A stretch of DNA of 64,000 nucleotides from Candidatus Omnitrophota bacterium (GTDB lineage: Bacteria > Omnitrophota > Gorgyraeia > Zapsychrales > Zapsychraceae), in contig JACKFL010000005.1 of NCBI GenBank assembly GCA_020632495.1, positions 186,001 through 250,000 of the forward strand. The letters are read 5' to 3'. The notes beneath the pieces were generated by a model. It worked only from the letters and a program-made list of their open reading frames with translations, made no database searches and was not told the DNA's origin. Both the position numbers and the translations under genes were made by a program. Position 1 is the stretch's first letter; each line of letters begins with the position of its first letter. Below are positions 26,103 through 35,745 of this stretch, in pieces.

Positions 26103-29100
26103 GGATCCTTCTCTTCTTTTTGTTCGTCGTCCCCGTTGACCATGGATTTGAGCCTCAATCCGATACTCTGCAGGGCCGCGTACAGGCACGGGATAAGGAT
26201 TAACGTAATCAGGGTTCCGAAGACCAGGCCCCAGGCCAGCGCCAGCATCATTTCCGCCAGCATGGCATCGTATCCCGCCAGACCGTACGCCGTGGGCAGC
26301 ACGCCGGCCACGGTCGTGATTGTGGTGAGGATCACCGCGCGCAGACGGGTCTTGGCGATATCCGCGATTTGGCCGTTGATCTGCTGCCGGGTAACGGCGC
26401 AGAAATCCTTATCGAGCTTCGCCAACATAATGATGGAGTCATTGATAACGACACCCGCCAGACCGAGCGTTCCCACCGCCGCGAAGAATCCGAACAAGAC
26501 CTTCCCATGCAGCCAGAACGCCAAGATAACACCGACCAGTCCAAACGGGATGGCGAGCATGATGATCAGCGGCCGGGTTAAAGAATTATACAAAACTGCC
26601 AGAATCGTGAAAATAAGAAAAACGACCATAATCGTTGCATTGGCAAATCCGCGCGTTGCCTCACGTGAATCGTAAATTTCACCGGTAAAGGAAAGTGTCG
26701 TCGACGGCTGGTCTTTGATGACCTGCGGAAATACTTCCTGTTCCAGCTGGGCGGCGATCTCCAGCGGCGTAATCTTTTTCTTCTTCGCCTTGATGTCGGC
26801 GAACACCGTGGTTGTCCGTTTGCCGTCACGGCGGGAAATGGAATTCGGCGTTTGGGTATCTTCGATGTTGACCAAATCCCGTAAAGGCACCAAATAATTC
26901 CGTTGATTTTCGACGGGAATATCTAGAATGGACTGCAAGTCCTGCTTAGCGTCGTCCTTGACCGTCAAGCGGACATCCACCTCCTCATCGCCGTTAGGGA
27001 ACTCGTACAACACCGAACCCTCCAGCGCCGAACGGAATGTGGCGGCAATGTCCGCCGGATTAACCCCGAGGCGTTTGACTTTCTCCCGCTTAAAATCCAC
27101 CTTATGCTCGGCGACACGGATCGGCTCGTCGATTTCCACATTGATCAGGTTCGGATTCTGTTTCATCAATTCGGCCAGCCGTTTGGCAGCGGTGTCGCGC
27201 AGGGCATCATTATTCTCCTGAATCAGCACCTCGACCGGACTGCCGCTGTCCTGGCCCCACCGGCTTTTTTGAAACACCAGCTTGTTCAGCCCTTCGACGG
27301 CCTCGATTTTCGGCTTCCAAACGGCGATAAGATCATCGGCGGACTTTTGACGTTTTTCTTTGGGAACGATCTCGACAATCATCCGGAACCTGTTCTCCTC
27401 CACCGATCCGCCCCGCCGGCTGCGGGCGATTTCCGTGCGGTAACCGACCACCTCTTGACCGATGTAGGGCTTGAAAACATCTTCGATCTTGCGAGTCAAT
27501 TCCGCCGTATCGAAACGGTCGGCGGTCTTGTCCGCGTATCCCGAAAGGACGATGTCCCGGGTTTCTTCATTGGGAAACATGACGAACTTCATTTTGCTAT
27601 TCCAGATCCAGCCGGAGAAAACCAGCATACCGACGAATATGATGAAAATCAGGTACTTAAACGGCAGCAACCGCCGCAACATATTTCCGTACCAATTTTC
27701 CACTTTGTCGAACCAATGTCCCTTTTTCTTCGCCAACGGAACAGGCGTGCCGTTGCTCCGCCGACCCATTTTAGGAAGCTCGAAATGCATGTGCCCCGGC
27801 AGGATAAACAAAGATTCGAACAGACTCGCGCCGAGCATCAGAAAAATAATCGGCGGAATGAACTTGTTCATCTGCGCGTGCCTTCCCTCGAAATAAAATA
27901 ACGGGATAAAGGCGACACAGGTGGTAACGATGCTGGCGAGTATCGGCAAAAAGACCTGCGATGTCCCCTCGACGGCGGCATCCCGTGAAGACATCCCCGA
28001 CGCGCGCAGCCGGCCGATATACTCGGCCACGACAATGGCGTCGTCCACCACGATCCCCATCACGATGATCACGGCGGCCAACGTGGTGTTATTGATGGTA
28101 TAACCCATCAGCCACCCGCAAATCAGGGTGAAGCAGATGGTAAACGGAATCCCCATCGCCACCCAGAATCCGGAACGTTTATTGAGAAACAGAAACAGCG
28201 CGAACAGGATCAGGGTAAATCCCATCGCGCCGTTAAGCGAAATGATCGATAACCGGTTGCGCACATCGATCGATTCGTCGTCCAGCAGCACGATGTCGAT
28301 CGGGACGTCCTTCAGATAATTCTTCTTGAACTCATCCACGCCTACGTTTACCGCGTCGAGGGCCTCAAGAATCCCCGCGGAGCTGTTCTTGACCACATTG
28401 AACATGACGCACTCGTGACCGTTGACCTTGGTAATCTCCTTGCCGCGGTCGAACCCGCGTTTGACTTCGGCGATATCATCGAGAGGAATTGCCTGGCCTT
28501 CGAACCCGGCCTGGACATACAGGGCCTTGAGCTTTTCGGGGGTATCGAGCTGGGCGTTGATCGTGACCTTGGGTTCGTTTTTGATCTCGATGTGACCGGC
28601 GGGCTGGCGGGCATGGTTATTGGTGATTTCGCGTTTGACCTGACTGAGGGGAATGTCGTAGCGGATAAGCTGCTGGGGGTCGACTTTGATCTGGATCTCT
28701 TCCTGAAAGTAACCGGAACGGTTGACGCTGTTGACTTCCTTAAGATTGACCAGCTGATTCTCCAGCGCGTTGGCGTACTTTTGCAGCTGCTGCCTTTTTT
28801 CCAAATCAAGCAGGTGCGCCCCGGTATAAATCAGCGCGACATCCAAAATGGCTTTCTTCGATGTTTCGAAAACGCGGACCGAAGGATCGTCGCGGATGTC
28901 CTCAGGCAGGTTAACGTCCGACACCGCGTTGCGGATCTCGGTGATGGCTTCATCCCGGCGGGGATAATCCTGTTCGAGTTCCACGGTCACGCTGGAACTG
29001 CCTTGGCTGGAGGAACTGGTGACCCGGTAAACCCCGTCCAGGCCTTCAACAGCCTCTTCTATTTCCTTGGTGACGAAATGCTCGACTTCTTCGGCCGTGG

Positions 29101-29266
29101 CCCCGGGGTAGCTGGCGGATATGCGGACCCGGTCAAAGGTGACGTCCGGAAGCTCTTCTTTTTTGATGTTTTGCCAGCTGACCACGCCCCCGACCAGGAC
29201 GCCGATAAAGATCATATTGGTCAGCAAATGGCGGTCGACAAAGTAGGTGAGGAGGCTTTTGATCAT
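26078..29266 (-). CDS. RND-family efflux transporter permease (AcrB-like)
   Basis: A 1062-residue protein with the full RND layout: TM1 (NMIFIGVLVGGVVSW), a large periplasmic porter domain, TM2-7, a second porter domain and TM8-12. Motif PGATAEEVEHFVTKEIEEAVEGLDGV is clear. The proton-relay pair is present in TM4 (GIVVDDAIVVAE). The TM10 lysine of AcrB is replaced in VINDSIIMLAKL, as in some other RND branches. No membrane fusion protein gene is adjacent, which is unusual for an efflux operon. Confidence 0.92.
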   Translation of the reverse strand: MIKSLLTYFVDRHLLTNMIFIGVLVGGVVSWQNIKKEELPDVTFDRVRISASYPGATAEEVEHFVTKEIEEAVEGLDGVYRVTSSSSQGSSSVTVELEQDYPRRDEAITEIRNAVSDVNLPEDIRDDPSVRVFETSKKAILDVALIYTGAHLLDLEKRQQLQKYANALENQLVNLKEVNSVNRSGYFQEEIQIKVDPQQLIRYDIPLSQVKREITNNHARQPAGHIEIKNEPKVTINAQLDTPEKLKALYVQAGFEGQAIPLDDIAEVKRGFDRGKEITKVNGHECVMFNVVKNSSAGILEALDAVNVGVDEFKKNYLKDVPIDIVLLDDESIDVRNRLSIISLNGAMGFTLILFALFLFLNKRSGFWVAMGIPFTICFTLICGWLMGYTINNTTLAAVIIVMGIVVDDAIVVAEYIGRLRASGMSSRDAAVEGTSQVFLPILASIVTTCVAFIPLFYFEGRHAQMNKFIPPIIFLMLGASLFESLFILPGHMHFELPKMGRRSNGTPVPLAKKKGHWFDKVENWYGNMLRRLLPFKYLIFIIFVGMLVFSGWIWNSKMKFVMFPNEETRDIVLSGYADKTADRFDTAELTRKIEDVFKPYIGQEVVGYRTEIARSRRGGSVEENRFRMIVEIVPKEKRQKSADDLIAVWKPKIEAVEGLNKLVFQKSRWGQDSGSPVEVLIQENNDALRDTAAKRLAELMKQNPNLINVEIDEPIRVAEHKVDFKREKVKRLGVNPADIAATFRSALEGSVLYEFPNGDEEVDVRLTVKDDAKQDLQSILDIPVENQRNYLVPLRDLVNIEDTQTPNSISRRDGKRTTTVFADIKAKKKKITPLEIAAQLEQEVFPQVIKDQPSTTLSFTGEIYDSREATRGFANATIMVVFLIFTILAVLYNSLTRPLIIMLAIPFGLVGVILAFWLHGKVLFGFFAAVGTLGLAGVVINDSIIMLAKLDKDFCAVTRQQINGQIADIAKTRLRAVILTTITTVAGVLPTAYGLAGYDAMLAEMMLALAWGLVFGTLITLILIPCLYAALQSIGLRLKSMVNGDDEQKEEKDPCEKPAYH

Positions 29267-29394
29267 AGATTAATCATGTTGTCGGGGCTTGCGGGTTACG
29301 GCCGATTTCCCGGAAATTCGCTTCGCGCATACGGCCGGCGTACGCGATATTTCTTAGACAGGCCTCTCCCACAAAAAGTTGCACCAATTGTGCC

Positions 29395-30060
29395 TTATTT
29401 TTCGGATTCCGCTGCCGGCCCGGCGGACGTCTCCCACAGGGCCTTTTTGACCTTTTCGACCATGGCATCCGGCGTCTGCCGAAATACCCCAAAGGGTTGG
29501 CTGGTAAAGATATCGTGCTCTTTTAAGAACCTGAGGAGTTCTTCACGGCTGGAAGAGACGCGAACGTCTTTAACGGACCAGAATGTGTCCGGCTCCTCGC
29601 TCACCGTCCCTGCAATAGTCCCGGCGGCAATGGCCTCCTCCAATTTCTTGTTGTCGACCAAATTGAGCACAAGGTTTCCGTCAGCCAGCAACTGGTACTG
29701 AAGAAGGTGATGACCTTCCTCTTGGGAATCGACCTCGTAATACTGATAGTTGAGATACCCGATGGAATCGATCACTTGGGCGTAACCGGTGAGATGGACG
29801 GCGTCTCCCCGGCCTTCCTCTACGGTGTACATCGTAATACAGTATCCGGCATCACAGGGAAGAAAAAGCAGGAATCCGCAATCCCCCTTCTGCATATCTT
29901 TGAAGTAGTCCATATCCGCCTCCCATAATCCGAGCAACCGCTCGTCCCGCGCGGCGGCATTCAGCTCGACGACCGGATGATCAAAGGAGGGGAAGCATCC
30001 CTGCAACCATGCCGTCAGGACGAACAATAAACCAACCTTGAGTGAGCGTGTCAAATTCAT
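29395..30060 (-). CDS. Lipoprotein, unknown
   Basis: A 221-residue protein from MNLTRSLKVGLLF with a lipobox LQGC (Cys near residue 22). The mature region is beta-rich (GLWEADMDYF, LLQYQLLADGNLVLNLVDNKKLE) and resembles small outer-membrane lipoproteins that start with a GLWE/GxW strand, but no family is assigned. The ATG at 30060 overlaps the stop of the upstream gene (ATGA); an in-frame start 25 codons earlier is less likely. Confidence 0.7.
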   Translation of the reverse strand: MNLTRSLKVGLLFVLTAWLQGCFPSFDHPVVELNAAARDERLLGLWEADMDYFKDMQKGDCGFLLFLPCDAGYCITMYTVEEGRGDAVHLTGYAQVIDSIGYLNYQYYEVDSQEEGHHLLQYQLLADGNLVLNLVDNKKLEEAIAAGTIAGTVSEEPDTFWSVKDVRVSSSREELLRFLKEHDIFTSQPFGVFRQTPDAMVEKVKKALWETSAGPAAESEK

Positions 30061-30647
30061 GGTCTCTCCGTTCTTAAATGATCGATATTTTGTTGTTGAA
30101 TGATCTCCATCGTGCCGCCGGCGGTTTCGTCGCAAATGCGGCTGATTTCACGCAGCAGGGCCGGATTGCTGGAATCAATGGAACAGGTCAGTGAAATGCC
30201 CAGGTTCCGGATCTTGTTTTCCTGCCAAATGTAGTACTTACCGAATATTTGTCCATAACTGCAGTAGTATGGACCGTTACGGGAACAAAAAGAAACGTGA
30301 AGCTTGATGCCGTCCGGGGCCGGACGGTCATTGTTTTGCAGCAGACTGTTATAAAGAATCCGCCGCTGATTCTGCCAGCCGACGGCATAATCGGCCTCGA
30401 CAAAGAGATTCCCGGGCCCGTACCCGGAAAGCTCCGGAAAGTCGTCGCGGAGAGCCATCAGCTGCTTGTGTATGGACTGAATGACCGGCGCGGTCGCGCG
30501 GTACCGAATTCGGTCCTCCTGCTTTTCCCGTTCCTTGAGGATCTCACGCAGCGGCCGGACATGCTCTTTGAGATACGCGACGCGGGCAAAAACAAACCCC
30601 AGCACCACGATCATGGCGAGAAATATTCCGATCTGTCGTCTGGACAT
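30057..30647 (-). CDS. Membrane-anchored periplasmic protein, unknown
   Basis: A 196-residue protein with an N-terminal hydrophobic segment (residues 6-22) and a helical region that looks like a short coiled coil (KEHVRPLREILKEREKQEDRIRY). A cysteine-containing globular domain follows (CSRNGPYYCSYGQ). No family recognised. Coupled to the downstream lipoprotein by ATGA, so the pair may act together at the envelope. Confidence 0.65.
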   Translation of the reverse strand: MSRRQIGIFLAMIVVLGFVFARVAYLKEHVRPLREILKEREKQEDRIRYRATAPVIQSIHKQLMALRDDFPELSGYGPGNLFVEADYAVGWQNQRRILYNSLLQNNDRPAPDGIKLHVSFCSRNGPYYCSYGQIFGKYYIWQENKIRNLGISLTCSIDSSNPALLREISRICDETAGGTMEIIQQQNIDHLRTERP

Positions 30648-30663
30648 GCTTCCTCCTTACAAG

Positions 30664-31350
30664 TCAGGGACTGTTTGTTCCCCCGACCAGACTTTGCAGC
30701 GGGATCACGCCGGTTTCCACCGGCGGGACGTAGTAGAAATATTGCCCGCTGTCGACGACCACGCGCTGCCCGGAATCGATCGCCGACAGTAACCGCACCG
30801 CGAATTCATGAGCGTTTTTCAGCCGGTACACCCGCTCGGAGAGCCAGGCTTCACGCAGTTTGGGATCGCGAAACATGCGTCCGGCAATCAAACGGTCGTG
30901 GGCCACAGACGGGGCCGGCGGGGTGTTGACTGCCTGGCGCAAAGCCGCCCGGGCTCGCGCCGAGTCGCCTAGCTGATAATACACCAAACCGCGGTTAAAG
31001 TGAAACCCGAAGAGATCGGGATGATGGGCCGCCGCCTTTTCAAAGGCCCGCGCCGCCTTCCTGAAACTTTGACGCTGCGCCTGAATGTAGCCCAAGGCGC
31101 CGTAGCTGAGCGTCTGGTCCGGCAACAACCGCACCAGCCCGCGATGATAGGCGGCCGCCTGATAAAACACTTCGTCATCGAAAGGCACATCCGGCCGCAG
31201 CGCAAAGCGGTTGACCTCGCGGGCGGCATTACGGTCGAAATTCAGGATCTTGATACGCGCCGCCGCCGGATCGATCAGCACCGCGCACACCGCCGCAAGG
31301 CCGATATACAAGGTCACACAACGGTTGAGCAGACCGAGGATCCTATCCAC
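30664..31350 (-). CDS. TPR-containing membrane-anchored protein
   Basis: A 228-residue protein with an N-terminal helix and at least two TPR-like repeats (LSYGALGYIQAQRQSFRKAARAFEKAAAHHPDL, FHFNRGLVYYQLGDSARARAALRQAVN). A GTG at 31350 is proposed as start, overlapping the YfhO stop by 8 bases; a start 13 codons upstream is possible. TPR proteins of this kind often help assemble envelope polysaccharide machinery. Confidence 0.65.
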   Translation of the reverse strand: MDRILGLLNRCVTLYIGLAAVCAVLIDPAAARIKILNFDRNAAREVNRFALRPDVPFDDEVFYQAAAYHRGLVRLLPDQTLSYGALGYIQAQRQSFRKAARAFEKAAAHHPDLFGFHFNRGLVYYQLGDSARARAALRQAVNTPPAPSVAHDRLIAGRMFRDPKLREAWLSERVYRLKNAHEFAVRLLSAIDSGQRVVVDSGQYFYYVPPVETGVIPLQSLVGGTNSP

Positions 31351-33475
31351 AGGCGGACCTCCTCCCGTCGCGCCGGAACCAAACCGCAATCAGTGCCATA
31401 ACCGCAGCAAAGATCATGGTCAGCAAAAAGTAACAGATCTCCAGCCAGCGTGACCCGTAACGCATATGCACCGTATTCTTGCCGGGCTCCAACCACAATC
31501 CCTTAAAGGCGATATTTGCCTGATAAACCGGCGCCGCCCGTCCGTTGACTTCGGCCCGCCAGCCGCTGTGGTAACTGTCGTTGTAAACGAGGAACCGGCG
31601 GTCCGGAAAATCCGTATGCAGGGTAATGTAATTCACTCCGAACCCGGTGACGGTCAGCCGGGGATTTTCACCGCGCGCGACATACGGGCGCTGTCCGGGC
31701 AGCGATCCGGCGGCCGCGCCCTGATCAAAGACGATCGCCGGCGGCAGGATCTCGAACAAACGCGCTCCCACGGCCGGCCAGGCGATGCGTTGGGGATCCA
31801 TCACCGCGGCATTGGTATAGAGCATGATCTTGTACTGTGTGTAGGCGCTGAGGTTGTCGGCCGGCAGTTGTTGCTGAAGCAGCGCGGCCGGTGCGGTTCC
31901 GGCGAATTTTTCTGCCAGGAAACCCGAGGTCTCGGGCATGACGTCGTCGGAGAAGTCCGGATCCTGGCCGGCACGGGGCCGCTCATAAAAGAATGCCGGG
32001 GTCTGTATCCCGCGCGGATAAACCGTCGCGCGATCGCCCTTCACGTTACTCAAATAGTGGCGGTACACACTGACCGGTTGGATCAATGCGATCACGATCA
32101 ATCCCGTCCAAAAGATCTCGTCGCGGCCGTCAAGCCGTCCACTCACCTTGAGCATCACCGCGGCCCAGAACAAGACGAGCGCGGTGTATTGGCTGGGCAG
32201 CACTTCTTCGCAACCCAGCAGTATCCCGCCGGTCACCAGACAGCAGCCCGTAAACCAGATCGCGGCGGTCCGGCGCCGGCGGGCGATATCCGTCCACCAG
32301 GCTTGCCATTGCAACAAGCCAAACAGCACGACAAACGGGACCGTCAGATAAAACAGATAGAAGATATTTCGGATCAGCCGGAAGTAAAATACACGCTCAT
32401 ATAGAAATTCCAGGACCGGCGTAGCGTCGGTCAACGTGATCAACATCATCACCGCGGGCACGAAGAAGCAGATCACCAGCCGCCGGGACAACGGTTGAAA
32501 CAGGCCCGTCAACAGCATGGGATAGATGATGATCGACAGAAAGTAATACGAAAGATAGTTGTCGGTGTAACGCAGGCCGTCGAAAAGCTTGCGCGGGGTC
32601 AGCGGGCCGAGGATGCTCCCGGCGTTGACCATGCTGATGCCGGTCGTCACCGCGCTGTCCTCGGAGTCGGCCTGACGGTGGGCGTAACTGAACTCCGTCG
32701 ATGAAGTCTCCCGGTAGGTGATGTACCCGGGGGCCGCTGCCGCGATCAGCAACGCCGCGCTGGTCACGATCAGGACCGGGTGCCGCGCGATGAACTGGCC
32801 GTAGCCGGCGAAGATCTCCCGCAGCCGCGGCACATATAAAACCAATGCCGCCGCCGCGAACGTCCCGAAGACGGTCATGAAATAAAACGGCATATACGAC
32901 ACCAGGATGAGCATCAAACTGAAAATCATCCCCAAAAACGGTGCCCGCGCCGGACGTTCGTGAAAGCGCAGCCAGAAATAAAAAAACCAGATCCCGGGCA
33001 CCAAAAGCACGACCTCACAATAGTTGAAAAAGACCGCGATGCCGAGATTGGAAAACAACAGCAGGATAAATCCGAAACACGCCCACCACCGGCCCGGGAG
33101 CAGCCGCCGGCAGATCAGATAAAACCCGAACATCCCCACCAGAAAATAGGCCACCGCATAGAGAAAATACGCCGTCGGGTACGGGACCCCGAGTTTGTAA
33201 GGCAAGAAGGCAATCAGCAGCAGCGGATTGAACTCGCCGAGAAAGCGGATCTTAAAACCGACCGGAAATCCCCAGTTGACGAACGGATCCCACAGCGGAT
33301 AACTGCCTGTGCTGATGGAATCGAAGTAAAACTTGGTCCAGTGAAAGTATGAGTAGCCGTCCGGAAAAAGCCGGATATCGCCGCTGTAAAACGGGCGGAA
33401 CATCACCACCCAGAGCACAACGGCCGCGGCCATGATGGCGTAAACCCACCCACGTTCACGGTCCTGCCCGGTCAT
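31343..33475 (-). CDS. YfhO-like membrane protein
   Basis: A 710-residue protein with about a dozen transmembrane segments. A periplasmic C-terminal domain (about residues 530-670) ends in a further helix. The stretch FLVYNDSYHSGWRAEVNGRAAPVYQANIAFKGLWLEPGKNTVHMRY is the signature of the YfhO family, which glycosylates lipoteichoic acid in Bacillus; GT-C-like enzymes of Gram-negative glycan loci share it. The ATG at 33475 overlaps the GT4 stop (ATGA) and removes a long non-membrane extension. Confidence 0.82.
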   Translation of the reverse strand: MTGQDRERGWVYAIMAAAVVLWVVMFRPFYSGDIRLFPDGYSYFHWTKFYFDSISTGSYPLWDPFVNWGFPVGFKIRFLGEFNPLLLIAFLPYKLGVPYPTAYFLYAVAYFLVGMFGFYLICRRLLPGRWWACFGFILLLFSNLGIAVFFNYCEVVLLVPGIWFFYFWLRFHERPARAPFLGMIFSLMLILVSYMPFYFMTVFGTFAAAALVLYVPRLREIFAGYGQFIARHPVLIVTSAALLIAAAAPGYITYRETSSTEFSYAHRQADSEDSAVTTGISMVNAGSILGPLTPRKLFDGLRYTDNYLSYYFLSIIIYPMLLTGLFQPLSRRLVICFFVPAVMMLITLTDATPVLEFLYERVFYFRLIRNIFYLFYLTVPFVVLFGLLQWQAWWTDIARRRRTAAIWFTGCCLVTGGILLGCEEVLPSQYTALVLFWAAVMLKVSGRLDGRDEIFWTGLIVIALIQPVSVYRHYLSNVKGDRATVYPRGIQTPAFFYERPRAGQDPDFSDDVMPETSGFLAEKFAGTAPAALLQQQLPADNLSAYTQYKIMLYTNAAVMDPQRIAWPAVGARLFEILPPAIVFDQGAAAGSLPGQRPYVARGENPRLTVTGFGVNYITLHTDFPDRRFLVYNDSYHSGWRAEVNGRAAPVYQANIAFKGLWLEPGKNTVHMRYGSRWLEICYFLLTMIFAAVMALIAVWFRRDGRRSACG

Positions 33476-34533
33476 CGGACCACTCCCTCCAGGCGTTCCT
33501 GCCACAAACGGCGTACGGAGTCCGGGGTATGTTGCTGACGTTTGACGGCCAGCATCTCCCGCGCGCCCAAGGCCAGCCGCCGGTAAAGTGCCGGGTCGCT
33601 GAGCAGCCGCTCGCACGCCGCTACGCACTGCTCCACATTCAGCGGCTCATACAACAAGGCATTTTCCTCATCGACGGCAAAATCCCGCATATCCCCCACG
33701 TCCGGGACGATAAACGGCAGTCCGCAGCCCAGGGCCTCCAGCAGGACGGTCGGTAATCCTTCGGTCTGCGATGTCATCAGAAACACCCGGGACTGGTGCA
33801 AATACGGGTAGATGCTGTCGACAAAACCGAGCCGGTCGACTGTATCCTCCAGTCCGAACCGGCGGATGGTGTCACAAACCATTTCCCGCAAAGGCCCGTC
33901 GCCGACCAGGGCCAGGCGCACATGAGGCATCCGCTCGCGCAGCCGCCGCATCACCTCCAGCAGGATATCGATGCGCTTGGCCACGGTGTAGTAACCGATG
34001 AAAATCAAATCGTAGTTCTTGACCGTATCGGAAGGCGGCCGGGCCTTGTCAAAGTCATGGACATCCGGCGTGATGAATATTTTTCCGGCGTCGATGCCGG
34101 CTGTTTCCGCAATGTACTCCCGGGAATGATTGCCGCGCACGCCGATCAAATCGGCCCGCCGCAGAAAATAATTAAAGAGGAAATGCGCGCGGTATTTATC
34201 GGGGCTTTCAATGATCAGCATCATCACCGGAATACGGAAGAGCATCCCGGCCAACGCCGTGTACACGCAATGCAGCACAAAATGAATACCCATCAACAGA
34301 TGGACCTTTTTGAACACGCACAGGGTGAAGATCGTCAGCAAACGGTAGAGTTCGGCCGTCAGGGTGAACCGGGCGAGAATGCCGGGTGGGCAATAGCAGG
34401 TGGTTTTGGGAATATCGACGGGCGTACGGCGGACAAGGTAAATATGTTCCACCGCCTCCATCTCGACCAGCGGCCGCAGCGTGGTCTTGAGTTTGTATTC
34501 CGAATTGAGCCGGGCGGCTATTAATATATTCAT
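33472..34533 (-). CDS. Family 4 glycosyltransferase
   Basis: A 353-residue GT-B enzyme. The C-terminal nucleotide-sugar domain has LIFIGYYTVAKRIDILLEVMRRL, ALVGDGPLREMV and the ExxxxxE-type motif SQTEGLPTVLLEALGCGLPFIVPDVG. It would transfer a sugar from an activated nucleotide donor to a lipid-linked glycan on the cytoplasmic face. It is followed by YfhO in an ATGA overlap and preceded by 152 bases containing two octamer arrays. Confidence 0.88.
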   Translation of the reverse strand: MNILIAARLNSEYKLKTTLRPLVEMEAVEHIYLVRRTPVDIPKTTCYCPPGILARFTLTAELYRLLTIFTLCVFKKVHLLMGIHFVLHCVYTALAGMLFRIPVMMLIIESPDKYRAHFLFNYFLRRADLIGVRGNHSREYIAETAGIDAGKIFITPDVHDFDKARPPSDTVKNYDLIFIGYYTVAKRIDILLEVMRRLRERMPHVRLALVGDGPLREMVCDTIRRFGLEDTVDRLGFVDSIYPYLHQSRVFLMTSQTEGLPTVLLEALGCGLPFIVPDVGDMRDFAVDEENALLYEPLNVEQCVAACERLLSDPALYRRLALGAREMLAVKRQQHTPDSVRRLWQERLEGVVR

Positions 34534-34540
34534 CGGCCTG

Positions 34541-34574
34541 ACGTCTATGCGTGTATGAGTCTATGTGTATACGC
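34541..34574 (-). repeat. 8-bp tandem repeat array (ACGCATAN type), locus C
   Basis: Read on the minus strand, ACACATAG, ACTCATAC and ACGCATAG follow in 8-base register, seven bases upstream of the GT4 start. It is inverted relative to locus D, about 80 bases away. Confidence 0.6.
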
Positions 34575-34637
34575 GTTGATATTTATCTGCCATTCTTTGT
34601 ACAAGTCGGCTAAAACTTGCCGCGATCTACATATCGT

Positions 34638-34683
34638 CCACTCAACCCCGCATTCACGCATAGACGCATTTACGCATACACGG
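34638..34683 (+). repeat. 8-bp tandem repeat array with CCACTCA leader, locus D
   Basis: CCACTCAACCCCG (34638-34650) is followed by CATTC and then ACGCATAG, ACGCATTT, ACGCATAC in perfect 8-base register. The same 12-base leader precedes locus A, 32 kb away. It abuts the stop of the DUF354 gene at 34686. Confidence 0.65.
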
Positions 34684-34685
34684 AA

Positions 34686-35732
34686 TCATCTATGACTCAA
34701 AATATAATCCCGCGCGTAGGTGTCGACGAGATCGAGCATAAACGCCGTGACATCCACTTTGTCGGCCAGCATGCGCTGACGGCGGCGTTGGTATTCTTCC
34801 TTCAGATCCGGTTGTGCCAACAGCTCACGCATCTTGACGATGGCCGGACGCTGCTGATTGAAGACATGGATCAACTGATATTCGTCGGCCTGCTCATGCA
34901 GATAATTATGCACCAAGGTGCTCAAAAAGACGACCGGCACGCCCAGTACCGCCGCCTCCGAAGCCATGGTCGCGCCCTCTCCGACATACATGCTGGCAAA
35001 GGCCAGCAAGTCGTGCATCTTGGTCGGGCTGATCGACATGTGGTACTGGTGAAGATCGTCCGGCAACTCCCCCTCGGAAGTGATGATGACCCGCCCCTCC
35101 TTGCTGAGCCGCTTAATGATGGCGCGCTTGCCCTCGGTGTCGAACCCTTTTTGACCGATGTCATGAGTAGCTTCCCAAGCGATAAAGCGCACAATGTAGA
35201 TGTTTTCGTGCGGACCGATGCCCAGTTCCTCGAGGACCTTGGGATCGGGCCGGAAACGGTCGGGGTGAAGATAGGCGAGTTCATGATAACCGTCGTAACG
35301 GATATGCTTGGCGCCGAAATCACGTCCGAAGCAGCGCGGTGAGACCACGCGGTCGGCGAACGGGTAATAAAGGATGTGTTCCTTTATCGTGGCTTCCGTA
35401 TCGTTGAAAATGATGGAATGCTTACCGAGCATCTTGGCCACGTGAGTGGCGCGGATGGAACCCAACCCCATGAACAGGTCGGGATCGAACTTCTTGACCG
35501 CCCGGAAGAGTTTCCAGTCCAGCACCGGAACGCTCATGACCTTGCGGATCAGCGATCGGCCGGTTGTCCCGAGCTTGATGTACTCGAATTTGTAATCGTC
35601 GAGCAGATCGAAGGCGATGTCCTTATCCGCGGCCGTGATAAGGATCTCGTGCCCCTGCCGGCGGGATTCGTGGATAAAATGTTTGAAGAAATGTACGTGG
35701 GCGGGATGGCCGATATCGACGACAATACGCAC
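34686..35732 (-). CDS. DUF354 family protein
   Basis: A 348-residue protein starting MRIVVDIGHPAHVHFFKHF, the standard DUF354 N-terminus. The fold is GT-B-like, with GSIRATHVAKMLGKHSIIFNDTEA and a C-terminal GEGATMASEAAVLGVPVVF that matches nucleotide-sugar binding loops. The family is common in polysaccharide loci and is thought to act as a glycosyltransferase or UDP-sugar epimerase relative. Encoded 13 bases after the GT2 gene. Confidence 0.88.
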   Translation of the reverse strand: MRIVVDIGHPAHVHFFKHFIHESRRQGHEILITAADKDIAFDLLDDYKFEYIKLGTTGRSLIRKVMSVPVLDWKLFRAVKKFDPDLFMGLGSIRATHVAKMLGKHSIIFNDTEATIKEHILYYPFADRVVSPRCFGRDFGAKHIRYDGYHELAYLHPDRFRPDPKVLEELGIGPHENIYIVRFIAWEATHDIGQKGFDTEGKRAIIKRLSKEGRVIITSEGELPDDLHQYHMSISPTKMHDLLAFASMYVGEGATMASEAAVLGVPVVFLSTLVHNYLHEQADEYQLIHVFNQQRPAIVKMRELLAQPDLKEEYQRRRQRMLADKVDVTAFMLDLVDTYARDYILSHR

Positions 35733-35745
35733 GTGCGCCTCCCTT

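Noticed and set aside
31466..32404. Plus-strand frame opposite YfhO
   Set aside because: Shadow of a membrane protein with a recognisable family signature.
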